This document shows positions 37,165 through 48,545 of a stretch of 64,000 nucleotides of DNA, one piece after another (position 1 is the first letter of the stretch; every line of letters starts with the position of its first letter). The DNA is from Uloborus plumipes. Lineage: Eukaryota > Arthropoda > Arachnida > Araneae > Uloboridae. The position numbers and the translations under genes are program-made. The stretch is from positions 39,105 through 103,104 of the forward strand of contig JAXGGA010003418.1 in NCBI GenBank assembly GCA_038373865.1, written 5' to 3'. Below the pieces are notes generated by a model. It was not told the DNA's origin. It was given only the letters and a program-made list of their open reading frames with translations, and did no database searches.

Positions 37165-38268
37165 TGTCACTCTGATTGCCGACCTCATATTGAAACGAAC
37201 TTCACTGGTCAAAAAGCCATTTAAATTTAAACATATTTAATTCTTTTCGAGAGGACATGGTAAACGCGGAAAAGGAAATGTAACCTTTACTAGTAAAATT
37301 TTATAGTCGTAAAAGCAGAAAAATGAGTTAAAATTGGAACTTATTTTAAGATCCTTATGCTAAAATCAATTAAGTATTTTAATTGTTAACAAATTGCAAC
37401 TGCCCTAGCAGCATCATCTCATCGGCCGATGATCGGCCATTCATCGAAACCCGATGAAATTCTCATCGGCCGAGGATCCAATATGTCTCATCGGCCGAGC
37501 AGAATCCGAGCAGCAAAATCCGATGAGAATCCGATGAGATTTGGAGCAATTTACGAGCAGAACAGTCCCGTGCCGAGGAATTTCATCGGGAAACTTGATC
37601 GGAAGGATATCGTTTCAAGATGGAATATAGCTCATCTTATTTTCATCGGGAAAGTTGATCGGAAGGATATCGATTTCGGATGAAAAGTAGCTCATCGAAA
37701 ACCGTGCTCGGATACTGATCGGAACGATGTCATCGTGCGTTACAGGATCAGTTTACGAGGAGTTTGTTGATCGGCCGAGCAAAATCCGATAAGTTGATGC
37801 TACTTGGGTGACAACATATAAATCATTTTCTTTTCTTGCCGGCAAACAATGACATCGGTTTCCAATCTTGTAAATTTAAAGCTTAGCCACATTTGCTAAA
37901 AAGCGTTATATTACGAGTTCTTTATGACATGGAAGTTAAAAACAAATTCCATCAAAAGCAGAAAGTTTTTCTCTTTTTTTTTTGGAACTATTCTTTTAAA
38001 TTTTCAAGTATGCTTTCACTTCAAAAATCGCAAAAAACAATTTAAAAGTTTTTAGTTAATATCTTCGTTAGTTAAGGTTTTCCGAAGACGTGACCTAGAT
38101 AAGCGCATTCTCGACAGACTCACCTTTCGATTTTTTTTTAATCGGTCCATCCGTTTAAGCGCTAGAGTGCCACAGACACATACACAGATACAAAGGTCAA
38201 CAGATGCACAGATCGACAGACACGTCAAACTTATAACCCCCTTCCTTGTTTCCCCGGATGTTAAAAAC
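37165..38268 (+). repeat. Dispersed repeat R1, copy A, interrupted
   Basis: Shares ordered blocks with copies at 47960-48545 (+) and 60188-61480 (-): GATTGCCGACCTCATATT, ACTAGTAAAATT, TTAATTGTTAACAAAT, CAATGACATCGGTTTCCAAT, GCCACATTTGCTAAAAA, AATCGGTCCATCCGTTTAA, a cagaca-rich run, and CAAACTTATAACCCCCTTCC. The last block can fold back on the following GGGGGTT-like bases in copy C. It is split by a CCCTAGCAGC element. Class unknown; no coding sequence. Confidence 0.8.
37403..37808. mobile_element. CCCTAGCAGC/CCCAAGTAGC element, short copy
   Basis: Same ends and CATCGG-rich interior as 11186-12135, in opposite orientation and with only about two of the roughly 60-bp units. TG flanks both sides (37401-37402 and 37809-37810), consistent with a 2-bp duplication. 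The frame 37429-37683 is the repeat translated. Confidence 0.8.
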
Positions 38269-38282
38269 AAAAGAGAAAAAAG

Positions 38283-38830
38283 ACATATTCAGGAGCAGCC
38301 CGTCATTACTGAAATATAGGAATCTGGGGTGTAATGTAATGTAATATGCAAAAACTTACATGGTTGAATATCCAGAATTACCACATTATATATTTAATAC
38401 CTGTATCCAAATTTGTAAGCAACTACTATTCAAGGCACAATTCCATCAATTTGGTCATATATCTGCAGCGCATTTTTGGGCGATAAAAAAAGAACTATGA
38501 AACGCTCCTAGCGGTTAAAGTTAAAATTCGTCAAAAAAAAATAATGCAATAGAACTTTAATATAGAAGGGTATTAAATTCCGTGATTTTTTTCGAAACGT
38601 ACTCTTATTAACATTGTGAATAACGAAACAAAGAAGTACATAATACGTTACTCAGAGGCCGGAATTTCGAACGTCCGCCATTACTGAAATATTCGAAATC
38701 TCAGATGGCCGCGTATCCAGAATTACTCGTTAATATATATAGTATGTGCACCCCAAGTTATTTGCTTCTATCATTAAAGGCACAATTCCACTATTTTTTG
38801 TCACATATCTGCTGCACTATAATAGCACCG
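38283..38830 (-). repeat. Two inverted relics of the 402-bp repeat
   Basis: 38283-38470 and 38670-38825 match the 35.8-36.6 kb repeat in reverse orientation (shared on the minus strand: GCAGATAT..., GGATACGCGGCCATCTGAG). They are more diverged than the tandem pair. Confidence 0.65.
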
Positions 38831-40441
38831 GTAGGAGCTGACAGCATGGTTTAGAAAACACAGTCAATGAAAGCCTACCTATACTACACTGCAAGGTTTC
38901 TTGACAAAAACATCGTGACGTCAGCGTGACGTTAGCGTGAGGTTAGCCTATGAAAAACGAGCTACATAAAACGTCACAGCTTACTTGGCGAATTAGAGGA
39001 GATCTCTAACTGCTTGTGAGCTCGTATTGGCTCCGCGCGTAGTGACGTTCATTGTCAACATAAGTTGCTGCTGTCTAGTATAGTATGTGATCTTTGAACG
39101 CGTTTTACTCAAAACTTGAAAAAAAAACACATTCCATTTTGCTTTCACAGTATTATTTGTCATTGTTTTTCTTCTACATTTCACACCATAGTTTACAGAA
39201 ATTAAATAAGAGCTACTACTGTGCTAAACACAAAAGTCCTAATTCACTATATTGAAAAATGCTAACCCCATGGAGAACCATTCCTGGTGATTCTTTGTAA
39301 ATGGTTTTGCGTCATTACAATGCTTTTTGATTGGTAAATGGAAAATATTAAAATAAAATATCGAAAAAAGTGGTATCTGAGTCAAGTATATGGCGGCGTA
39401 AAGCTTCAAATAGCAAATTCTCATTTTAAGCTTAGCTGAAGATTACTCTTAATCTTAGCTCTACAGTGTTCTAGAAATACTGCGCAATAGATCTGAGAGC
39501 GGCATCATTATATATTTACCGAAAGTTTTATTTCATATCCGTTCAGACTTAAAAAAAGAGAAAGATCCCTCATTTCATAATAAATATTTTAATATCACGA
39601 AGAATTAGTATATAATTTCACACAAATGGTAAAACAATTACCCCACCCCCCTCCTACTTGATGATGGTGCAGCCCATCTCTTCACATGCTGTGGAGTCCC
39701 TGCCACCCCGAATGAAAGCGCCCATCTCGCTCAAAATGAGATCAAGAAAATATGAAACTACCCGCCTAAAAATGCCGATAGTGCAGTCTTGTGTGTCCCT
39801 CTGGTGACATAACTCATTTGTCTACGTTACTAAAATTGCAAAAAAAAAAAAAAAACTTATTTATGCTGCGTCGTATTGGCGTATTCTCTTATTATTCTTA
39901 TTTAATAAAAAACCGTCTTTAGATAAGCTCTAAATTCTAGTTTCTTTTTCTTTTTTCCTCTGAAACACGTATGCATGTCCTTTAATTAAGTAAAAATCTA
40001 GTTAGCATGAGTTTATGTGTTAAATAATTTTACTCTTCATATTGTCAATAACATCTGAAAAAAAAGGACTCGGTTGAAGCATCATAATTTTGGAATATTG
40101 AACAGGTATGAACGTATGAAGTTGAACAGAGTTTAGTGCCCTCCAAAACCGTATTCATTTTAATATGCATGAATCTATTTTCGTTATCACTAAATCTCGC
40201 AAATGCATTCATCCAGAAACATCTGTCTCCGTTATTCACTCCTCAGCCTTCAAATTTCGAAGCCTCCTTGTTTTGTTATAAATAAATTCACAATATTTCA
40301 TCTTCCCCTTGATTCCCGAACTAGGAATAGCCGTCTGACTTCCTTGTCCGTTTTGGTCTGGTCTATATGTGACAGTTTTATGAAAAAGCACCGCCAGCTT
40401 CCCGGCGTGAATCAACGCAAATAGTATCATTCGTGGAACTC
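38831..40441. other. No firm gene; possible upstream region of the 40.47-kb exon
   Basis: GTGACGTCAGCGTGACGTTAGC at 38915-38936 is a short imperfect 11-12 bp repeat with a CRE octamer. From about 40200 the DNA becomes GC-richer, up to the secretory exon. It could be 5' UTR or promoter; I see no clear TATA box or initiator. Confidence 0.35.
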
Positions 40442-40474
40442 ATGGCAAACGAACCGAAACCAAACAAGCCATGA
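40442..40474 (+). promoter_or_regulatory. Upstream ORF overlapping the exon start codon
   Basis: A 10-codon frame, MANEPKPNKP, ends in a TGA that shares bases with the ATG at 40471 (ATGA). Such an overlap commonly lowers translation, or allows reinitiation, at the downstream start. Regulation is inferred and depends on the exon being real. Confidence 0.35.
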
Positions 40475-40519
40475 TTCGCATGCTGCCGTGGGTTCTGCTG
40501 CTTCTACTTGGCACGTGGA
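40471..40519 (+). CDS. Candidate first coding exon: signal peptide of an unknown secreted or membrane protein
   Basis: The frame reads MIRMLPWVLLLLLGTW: a positive residue, a Leu-rich hydrophobic core of about 10 residues, then small/polar residues, the usual n-h-c layout of a signal peptide. It is followed directly by GTAAGT (40520-40525), a consensus donor after GGA. The split is after base 1 of a codon, the phase often found after signal-peptide exons. The region is GC-richer than its surroundings. The next exon is not visible, so any gene would extend to the right through a long intron. No family can be named. An alternative is a chance hydrophobic frame beside a chance donor. Confidence 0.4.
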
Positions 40520-40574
40520 GTAAGTGACCTTGAGGACGGGCAGGTGAACTGCGTTGGTTGTGCCGAACGTTCTT

Positions 40575-40700
40575 ATAAAAGGGGACATCCACAAATGATA
40601 GAACATTTTGAAGGGGAGGGGGTGAAGTTGTTACAATTTGTGATAAGTGGGGAGGGAGGGGGTCATTTTTGTTTCATTTCTAATAATTTAAAAACAATTT
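40575..40700. repeat. G-rich repeat fragment
   Basis: GGGGACATCCACAAATGATA is followed by three G-runs (GGGGAGGGGG, GGGGAGGGAGGGGG). It looks like a degraded dispersed repeat, lying just inside the putative intron. Confidence 0.4.
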
Positions 40701-41043
40701 CTCTTATCCACGCGTAGATTTAAAGCCCACCAGAGATTCAAAACTTTTAAAAAAATTATCCAGAAACTTCGTGATTAGGAGTTTTTAATAGCTGTCAAAT
40801 AGCACTTAGTTTTTAATAGCACTTCACACTTTGTATTTTAAAAGGGAAAAATTTAGCCGCCAGCCCAAAAGTTAACAATGGGCGAGTTTCCAAAATTTCA
40901 AAAGTATTTTTTTCTGAAAGAGCATGCTTCAAAACATAGGAATTGACCATTTTTTTTTTATTTTTTGACGCAGTTATATATTTTTATGAATTATTTTAAC
41001 CGGTGCGCAGATGCTATTCCGAAAAAAAAAAAACATCTGCGCA

Positions 41044-41195
41044 TGACGTCAGTGGTGCACGTAAGGCGAAATCTAATTGGTTGTAGTGAGATGACGAAGG
41101 TCGTGACGTCACCGATTCCTGCGAGTGGACAACTCAAGTCAAGCAAAATGGTGTTATTATTGGAAAGAGAGCTGTTGGGTGCACCACTGACGTCA
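41044..41195. repeat. Short element with 17-bp perfect inverted ends containing CRE octamers
   Basis: TGACGTCAGTGGTGCAC (41044-41060) is exactly inverted at 41179-41195. A third TGACGTCA lies at 41104. The frames on both strands here are by-products. Confidence 0.7.
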
Positions 41196-41699
41196 CAAAA
41201 ACCACGCCCCGTTTTCAAGGTAGGGTATTTTAAAAAAAATAATAAAAAAAAAAAAACTGTTGGGAAAATTAAAGTATTTTCCGGGCCCACGGTATATTTT
41301 ATATCATTCTATCAATTTCAGTAACAAAAAGTAGTACTTTTGACTGAAGGAAACTCCCCCATTGCATTAAAATGTACTGCAAGAAATATTAACTGATGTA
41401 AGTTTTCTCATTGACTGCTACTATTTACACCTCTTATAATTATGGAGAACTCGAGCTCCATGTTTTTCCTTTTAATTATACAAACATTTTGAGAGATATT
41501 GAAAATTCCTAATCACAAATTTTCCGGACAATTTGTAACAAGTTCAGAATCTCTTTGAAGCTTTAAATCTACGTGTAGCTGAGAGAAATATTTTTTTAAT
41601 TTTCAGTTCGTTTTAAAAAAATTGATAATTTACAATCTTTAAGATGGCTATTTATCTGTCTCAGATTCTTTTTGCTTGATCTATTATCTAATCTGCCTC
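41196..41699. other. No gene seen
   Basis: AT-rich with A-runs; nothing supported. Confidence 0.5.
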
Positions 41700-41880
<181 letters not shown>

Positions 41881-42145
41881 GACAAGACAAGACAAATGCT
41901 TGTTTATCATAAGCCTCTCTTCTATATCGCAACTATAAAACTATTGTTCACCAACAAACACTATCAGCAATTAATTTTCAATTGAAGGTTGACCTACACT
42001 TCAGCACAAAATTAGATAAAAACAACTGTAATTCATATTCTAATTACCTTGCTACATTAGAATAAATTTTATATGATACAGAAAAATTAGGAGTTCCTAT
42101 CGATATTTAATTCTAATTTGTGCAAGCATTTGGTCGTCATCATAA

Positions 42146-43418
42146 CAGAGGGCTTATGCAAAAATGTTGACTAAAATTGGAAAAAGTGGTTAATTAATCA
42201 GCTTGATAATATAATATTTCATCGTCATTTGGTCACATACAAAATTCCAAAAGAATCCGATCACAAGAAGTGAGTGAAAAGAGTGAAAGTGAGTTGCAAG
42301 ATTCTACCCTAATATTCAAACATCAGACAGGTTTAAAAAAAACACGGTAAAAACAACGCGTCATGTGAGAGCGTAGAAGGAAGAGAATAAAATAAAGATA
42401 GTAAGATAAAATATAACTTTTTTTTTTTGAGACGCAGGTAAAATGGGGGTCAAATTTGTTAAAAAACGTGACATCGTTTATGAACAGGAAGAATACCACT
42501 AAACTATTTTGCTTTCTTCACGTAGCTATTGTCTTTGGTCCTGTGGATAAATTTTGTCACCCTTTTTCAAAATATTTGACCCTCTCGCCCTTGTCACTAA
42601 GCCTTTTCACCTTGCCCCCCCCCCCTCATCTTGTCTTAAGTCCCGCTATATAACATAACATTGTTTTTAAAAAAAATATTTTCGTTAAAATGTTTGTGAT
42701 TGTCATACTTCTTCTTACCCTCCCCCCCCTAATCACAATTTGTCTCAATTTCTCTAACCTCCTGACTCTAAAAAAGTGACAGAGGGCTTATGCAAAAATG
42801 TTGACTAAAATTGGAATAAGTGGTTAATTAATCAGCTTGATAATATAATATTTCATCGTCATTTGGTCACATACAAAATTCCAAAAGAATTCGATCACAG
42901 GAAGTGAGTGAAAAGAGTGAAAGTGAGTTGCAAGATTCTACCCAAATAGACAAACATCAGACAGGTTTAAAAAAAAACATGGTAAAAACAACGCGCCATG
43001 TGAGAGCGTAGAAGGAGGAGAATAAAATAAAGATAGTAAGATAAAGTATAACTTTTTTTTTGAGACGCAGGTAAAATGAGGGTCAAATTTGTTAAAAAAC
43101 GTGACATCGTTTATGAACAGGAAGAATACCACTAAACTATTTTGCTTTCTTCACGTAGCTATTGTCTTTGGTCCTGTGGATAAATTTTGTCACCCTTTTT
43201 TCAAAATATTTGACCCTCTCGCCCTTGTCACTAAGCCTTTTCACCTTGCCCCCCCCCCCCCTCATATTGTCTTAAGTCCCGCTATATAACATAACATTGT
43301 TTTAAAAAAAATATTTTATTTAAAATGTTTGTGGTTGTCATACTTCTTCTTACCCTCCCCCCCCCCCCCAATCACAATTGTCTCAATTTCTCTAACCTCC
43401 TGACTCTAAAAAAGTGAT
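42146..43418. repeat. 634-bp tandem duplication
   Basis: CAGAGGGCTTATGC at 42146 recurs at 42780, and the whole 634-bp unit aligns to CTGACTCTAAAAAAGTGA at the end of both copies. The main differences are C-run lengths. Each copy has the same 65-66 codon frame (starting at 42456 and 43089), with no recognised family. The divergence is only a few percent by eye. Confidence 0.95.
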
Positions 43419-46266
43419 ATAACTTATGAACGAGCTCTTTACATTTTAGCTGTTGAAATCGTCCTAGAAGCTACTATGTATATTAAGCACCAAGCATCAC
43501 CTAAGAGTGTAAGAGTCACTTATAACAACACCTCACTTATAAAAACTGTTGTATAAATGAAAATGAAAAAAAAAACTAATACTTTTCTTAATCTAGGTAT
43601 AAATCCTCTGTTAAACATTATCAGTACTAACAAATACGAAATAAATGACTTATTAGCAAAGAATGAAATTGTCACTTTAAGGCGAAATACCATGACAACT
43701 AGGCAATTCACTCCACTCCTCAGGATGCAATACATCATTTAAAATAACAGTATAAAACTTACAATCGAGAAAAAGTGCTATAACAGTAATTAGCTATATT
43801 AATAAAAATCATTACATGAGTAACATAACAAATTGTAAAATTTACTTTAAACTAAGAAAATGATATTTTATATGATGGCTGTCTTATACTTACGGTTTAT
43901 AGCACTAATGATCGTAATGGTTGGTAAAAAACGGTAAAAAAAATGATGGACGTGATTCCTGACACTTCTTTGACTTCCTCTGAAAAACTGTCTACCATTT
44001 TTTTTTTTTTTTTTTTTGTTCTGTGGCATGTAACCCAATGGGGCCTCTAAGCCTAAATTACTTTCTATATATTTATCTATATCCACCTAATTATACTATC
44101 ATATTAAGTTAAAGGGCAGTATCTGCAGAAATGATATTTTGAGATATTTGAAGAAACGTGTTTTGGATTCCATGGCAACTAAAGGAAAATATGGTAATAT
44201 GTTCTTTTTCGTGCTTTATTTTCAGCTGAAACTAAATAAGCGAACCTGCACAATAAAGCTAAAGTACAGCAGATGACAAAATGAAACATGAAACATTTTC
44301 AGTTTTTACCTTCCGGCAGTAGTATACATCCAGTAGTTACCTCGCACTGTCTATCATTGGAGAACTACAAATGTCTTTTTTTCCCTTTTGAAACAAAATT
44401 AAACAATCCGCCTAGTAACATTACATTGTTAACTATTTTATTGAAACGCTGTGCGGTGCAAAAACATTTTAGCTTTCAGTATATTATATTTTACGACTCT
44501 GCGTGACTTTGTGAGAAAGTTAGTTATGTGTTTGGGAAGCTATGCGTGTATTAACAATACATGACTTCGAGCAATATATCAAATGAAACAATGAGTCTAT
44601 GGATGCTCTTTCATAACTGCATTGTGTGGAAAAATCTTTATCTCTACGCTTTTCATCTTTGAAAAGCTGCGCAAACACGATATTTTCTACTCTATTTGCT
44701 TCTCTAAACTGCAGTATAAAAGAAGCTGGATTAGAAGCCATTACTTTGTATTAAACTGCTTTTTGAAGCTTTTGTGAGCGAAAGTGTAGAGAGCATTCTA
44801 ATCACATGAAAATGTCGTTGAGCGGTTTGATAATGTTTAAATAATGTCACAAGAAAGGAATGTTTAATCAGGACCAAACGAAGAGACGACATTGCCCGGG
44901 TTGAATATCTTCAGGAAATCCCCCTCCCCCTCCTCCCCATAAACACGTAAATAGAGAAACAAATCTGGTTTTAAAACATTTCAGTACATAGTAAGAAGAA
45001 CATTGGCCTTCTTTTACAGTCGTCAAACCAGCGCAAACAACTTTTGGTTGTGTATGATGGGTGGTTGTATTTCGGTTGTGCAATAGTTCTGAATAGATTT
45101 TCAAATATTTCTATTGTTACATAATTGAACTGATAATCTCTGAGTTTCAGAAAAGACAAGAATTTAATCTTATAAATGCATCAGTATTTAAACATATTTA
45201 AGGAAAAGAGTGATACCTGGTAAAAATTGAAAAAACAAGTAAACCAAATTGTAATACAGCAAAAGCTCAGTTTACGGCACCCCCTCAAATCTGAGCACCC
45301 GGGGCGTTCGTCCTACTAGCATCTCTTTGGACAGCGGTGTGTTTAATAATCTAGAGCTTTGAAAGGTTTTAATTATTAAAATGAACAAATAGATAAATAA
45401 ATAAAATAATTTCAAAACAAAAATTATTAAATAGAACCATCAAGATATCATTGATACATAAAGGAAAACAATGGGCTCCTATACATAAATGTGTCCTAAT
45501 CGAGAGACTAATTTAATCCTTATCTTATCGTTCATGTTTATCTTAGAGCTGGAGAGTATTTACTAGAGTGTGTTTCTGTTCAGTTGCACTATAATATTGA
45601 CAATATTTACCTATTTTCCAAGAAATAAGATGATTTATTCATGCTAAGTTGAGTTGGGATATTTTTGTACTTTTCGTAGTTATGCACAAGTGTTTCAACT
45701 CAAATCCATGCCAAAAATATGTTCATTTCTGACTAATCTTCTTCAAAAAGAGGTAAATTTTGAAATGTCTTTACTTCGACAACCAGAGTCGCACTATAAC
45801 TGCTTAAAAATCGTTAAGTTTGTATTTTGAATGATACCAAATTTAATGAATTGAATACTTGTTTCTAGTGTCAGGCATTAAGTTTCCAAATCATTTCGTG
45901 AGTTCTTTAACATGTATTTCAAAACAGGCCAAGAAAAACAAAAGTAAAATGTAATTCGAATCTTAAGTATTTTCGATCAAAACATGTTTGATCAGACAAA
46001 AATCTGATATGTTAAGAAAAATAAAATGAATTTACTTACGTTCAAAGCAATCTTTGTCAAATACGTCATAAGGACGTAAAATGATATTGTTCCATTTCAT
46101 GGTTGTTATTACAAATCTTTATTTTAGAGGCATTTTGTTTGGAATCGATTACTGATTCAGAGAAAATGCAACGATCATATTTTGACTTTAGAAGCTAACA
46201 CAAAGAAAAATAAATTAATTATTTTTCGAAAAAAAAAAGCAGTAACTGCATAAATAAATATTTTGT
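43419..46266. other. No gene seen
   Basis: AT-rich. CCCCCTCCCCCTCCTCCCC occurs at 44920. AAAGCTCAGTTTACGGCACC at 45261 resembles a pogo-type tip, but no partner was found. Confidence 0.45.
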
Positions 46267-46527
46267 ATCGATATTGAAGGTAACCAACCTCCAATGACAA
46301 TTTTTGATTATATTTTTTAAAAACATGATGACATTTACATTTTTTTAATCAGTTTTCCAACCTCCTACATTGTTTATTTCAATAAAAAATCGCTAAATAA
46401 TAAGTTGTGTTATAATAATATTGACATCAGGAAATGAACGTATAAAAAAGGTTCCACGTTTTTTTTTTTTTTTTTGCAAACTTGCTATTTTTGACATTGG
46501 AGGTTGAGTACCTTTACTATTGATGTA
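46267..46527. mobile_element. Short inverted-repeat MITE, AACCTCCAATG type
   Basis: ATTGAAGGTAACCAACCTCC at the left and (inward) AGTAAAGGTACTCAACCTCC at the right form about 40-bp imperfect inverted ends with AATGNCAA just inside. Non-coding, with a T-run in the centre. Superfamily unknown. Confidence 0.55.
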
Positions 46528-47193
46528 TTTTTTAAATTGTTATTTGAGCCCATGTAACTGTTAATTATTTAATTAAATTGTTATTACAAATCATCGTATT
46601 TTTGCAATTCCGGTAACGCAATTAGAAGGCAGTCGTACTTATTTAATTTTGCTATGTTTTAAAATGGGCCAAAGAAAAACTACTCTAGAGTCAATAGAGT
46701 TCATGAAAATAGACGCTACTATTTTTCAATGATTCCTATTTTACTCGCATCCCATATCTAAAGAATACTATTTTGGTTCGAGTAAGAACTGGTAAAAATT
46801 TAAATGAATGGATAAATTAAACTTCTTGTTCGTACAGATTCAGTTCATTATTCCAAAAATTTAAACTAAATGATACAATTTTGAGACTTAACATAAATAT
46901 TGAGCTAAGTAAACTCCAAATAGCTCTTTCTTAACTAGCAAGTATATTTTCCTCTCACACACCTGTAATATAGGCTACTAATATTTCCTCATAATGAACT
47001 GTCAACGCGGCAAACCTACGCAGTACACTTCTTCTGACAGGCAGATTTTAATTAACCAAGTTAAGGTTTCTGACCTTTGGGCTTAGGATCAGATTTTTGA
47101 CTCACATTGTGGGAGCTAAAAGTACAAAGAAATTTCTGTAGGGTACAGATTTTAGCCTTTAGGAACCGAACGGTACACATGTTGTACCATTAG
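46528..47193. other. No gene seen
   Basis: AT-rich flank of the open frame that follows; nothing supported. Confidence 0.45.
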
Positions 47194-47420
47194 TCTTTAT
47201 TTTTAGAGGACGGAGTTGATATTTTCACTCGAACCCTTCGGATCCGGGAAATTTTTCTAGGTTTCACTCGTCTGGTACGACAGTTTATACCTTCTCTTTT
47301 CAATGGAAAAGAAATTTGTGGTTCAACTGTCGTACTATCTGGGTCGAAAGAAAAATTTCTACAAACAGCAGTGGACACGGAACGAACTCTTTGTGAGATA
47401 TGTTCAACAGAAAATTTTTA
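47194..47420 (+). other. Unrecognised 75-codon open frame, possible exon
   Basis: The + frame is open from a stop at 47191 to TAG at 47418 and is GC-richer than its surroundings. TTTATTTTTAG ending at 47206 could be a splice acceptor. The frame then gives DGVDIFTRTLRIREIFLGF and, later, ERTLCEICSTENF. A GTGAGA at about 47392 could be a donor. It has no ATG near its start. The minus strand is also open over most of the same span (62 codons), which weakens the case. FLGFTRLVRQFIP faintly recalls the region after the RT domain of gypsy-type elements, but not enough to call it. Function unknown. Confidence 0.25.
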
Positions 47421-47959
47421 GTTAAAATCAAAAGGGTAATAAAAATTAAAATAATAATTAATGATAATAATTATAATAATAAATAAACAAAAAACTATTT
47501 TAAGCTCATTATCAAAAATTGCATGAAAAAATAAATCAAGTATACTGTGAGAGCTAAGCTGGACTTCACTCTAACGATTACAAATAATTATCCGAACCGA
47601 TTCATTCAGTGAAAAGTTCTTTTGGGAGAGAAAAAAAAAATTAAGTAATTTTATAAAGATAACACTAATAAAAATGAAACTTTTCCTTGAGAATTTTCAA
47701 CAAATCAATCGTAAATTCTATGAGAATCTATGAGAATTAAGAAGATATTTAAGAATTAAGAAAAAAGTGAAGTTGGTTCTCATTTTATGATATTAGTTTA
47801 AACCTGACGCGGCTACTTTTGCCTTTTAAAACGATGTGTTTTTGCACATAAAAGCATACTGAAACTAACTGGTGAAATCGTTTTAGGGGACATTTGGATA
47901 GAGTTTGATCGTTACTCTACCAGTGAAGTTTAATTGTTTTGTTTAAATAGAAGTTTTAT
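47421..47959. other. No gene seen
   Basis: AT-rich with AATAAT-type runs near 47450-47480. Confidence 0.5.
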
Positions 47960-48545
47960 TTGTATAGTGCTCATATCCTAAATAATCCTTACTAGTAAAA
48001 TTTGTTAGTCGCAAAAGCAGAATACAGATGGAAAATTAAAAACATTTTTTAAATCATTGTACTAAAATCAATTACAAGTGTTTTAATTGTTAACAAATAG
48101 AAAGAGGCAACAGATAAAAATTTTAAGTCATTGAGATTTTTTTTTTCCTTTTCGGCCAACAATGATATTGGTTTCCAATTGCGTGAATAAAGGCTTAGCC
48201 GCATTTGCTAAAAAACATTACAATTCTAGTTCTATATAACATGGAAGTTCCAAACAACAAGGAAAAAAATCTTTCTTTTGGTGTGACTGTTTGAAATTTT
48301 CAAGTATGTTCTCACTTCAAAAATCGCAAAATTGTTTTAAAGATTTTAGTTAATATCCGCTTTAATTAATGTCACCAGAAGACGCGGCCTAACTAAGAAC
48401 ACTCTCGATCAACTCTAATTTCAAGCAAAGAAAAATTTCAAAATCAATCCATCCGTTAAAGGCGCTAGAAGTAAACAGACAGATACATTGATGCACAGAC
48501 ACGTCAAACTTATAATCCCCTTTCTTGTTGCGTCTGGCGTTAAAA
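47960..48545 (+). repeat. Dispersed repeat R1, copy B
   Basis: Aligns to copy A block by block (ACTAGTAAAATTT, TTAATTGTTAACAAAT, CAATGATATTGGTTTCCAAT, CGCATTTGCTAAAAAACATT) and ends GTCAAACTTATAATCCCCTT. It has no CCCTAGCAGC insertion, so it shows the empty site. Confidence 0.8.

Noticed and set aside
45261..45345. AAAGCTCAGTTTACGGCACC as a pogo-type MITE tip
   Set aside because: No inverted partner could be seen.
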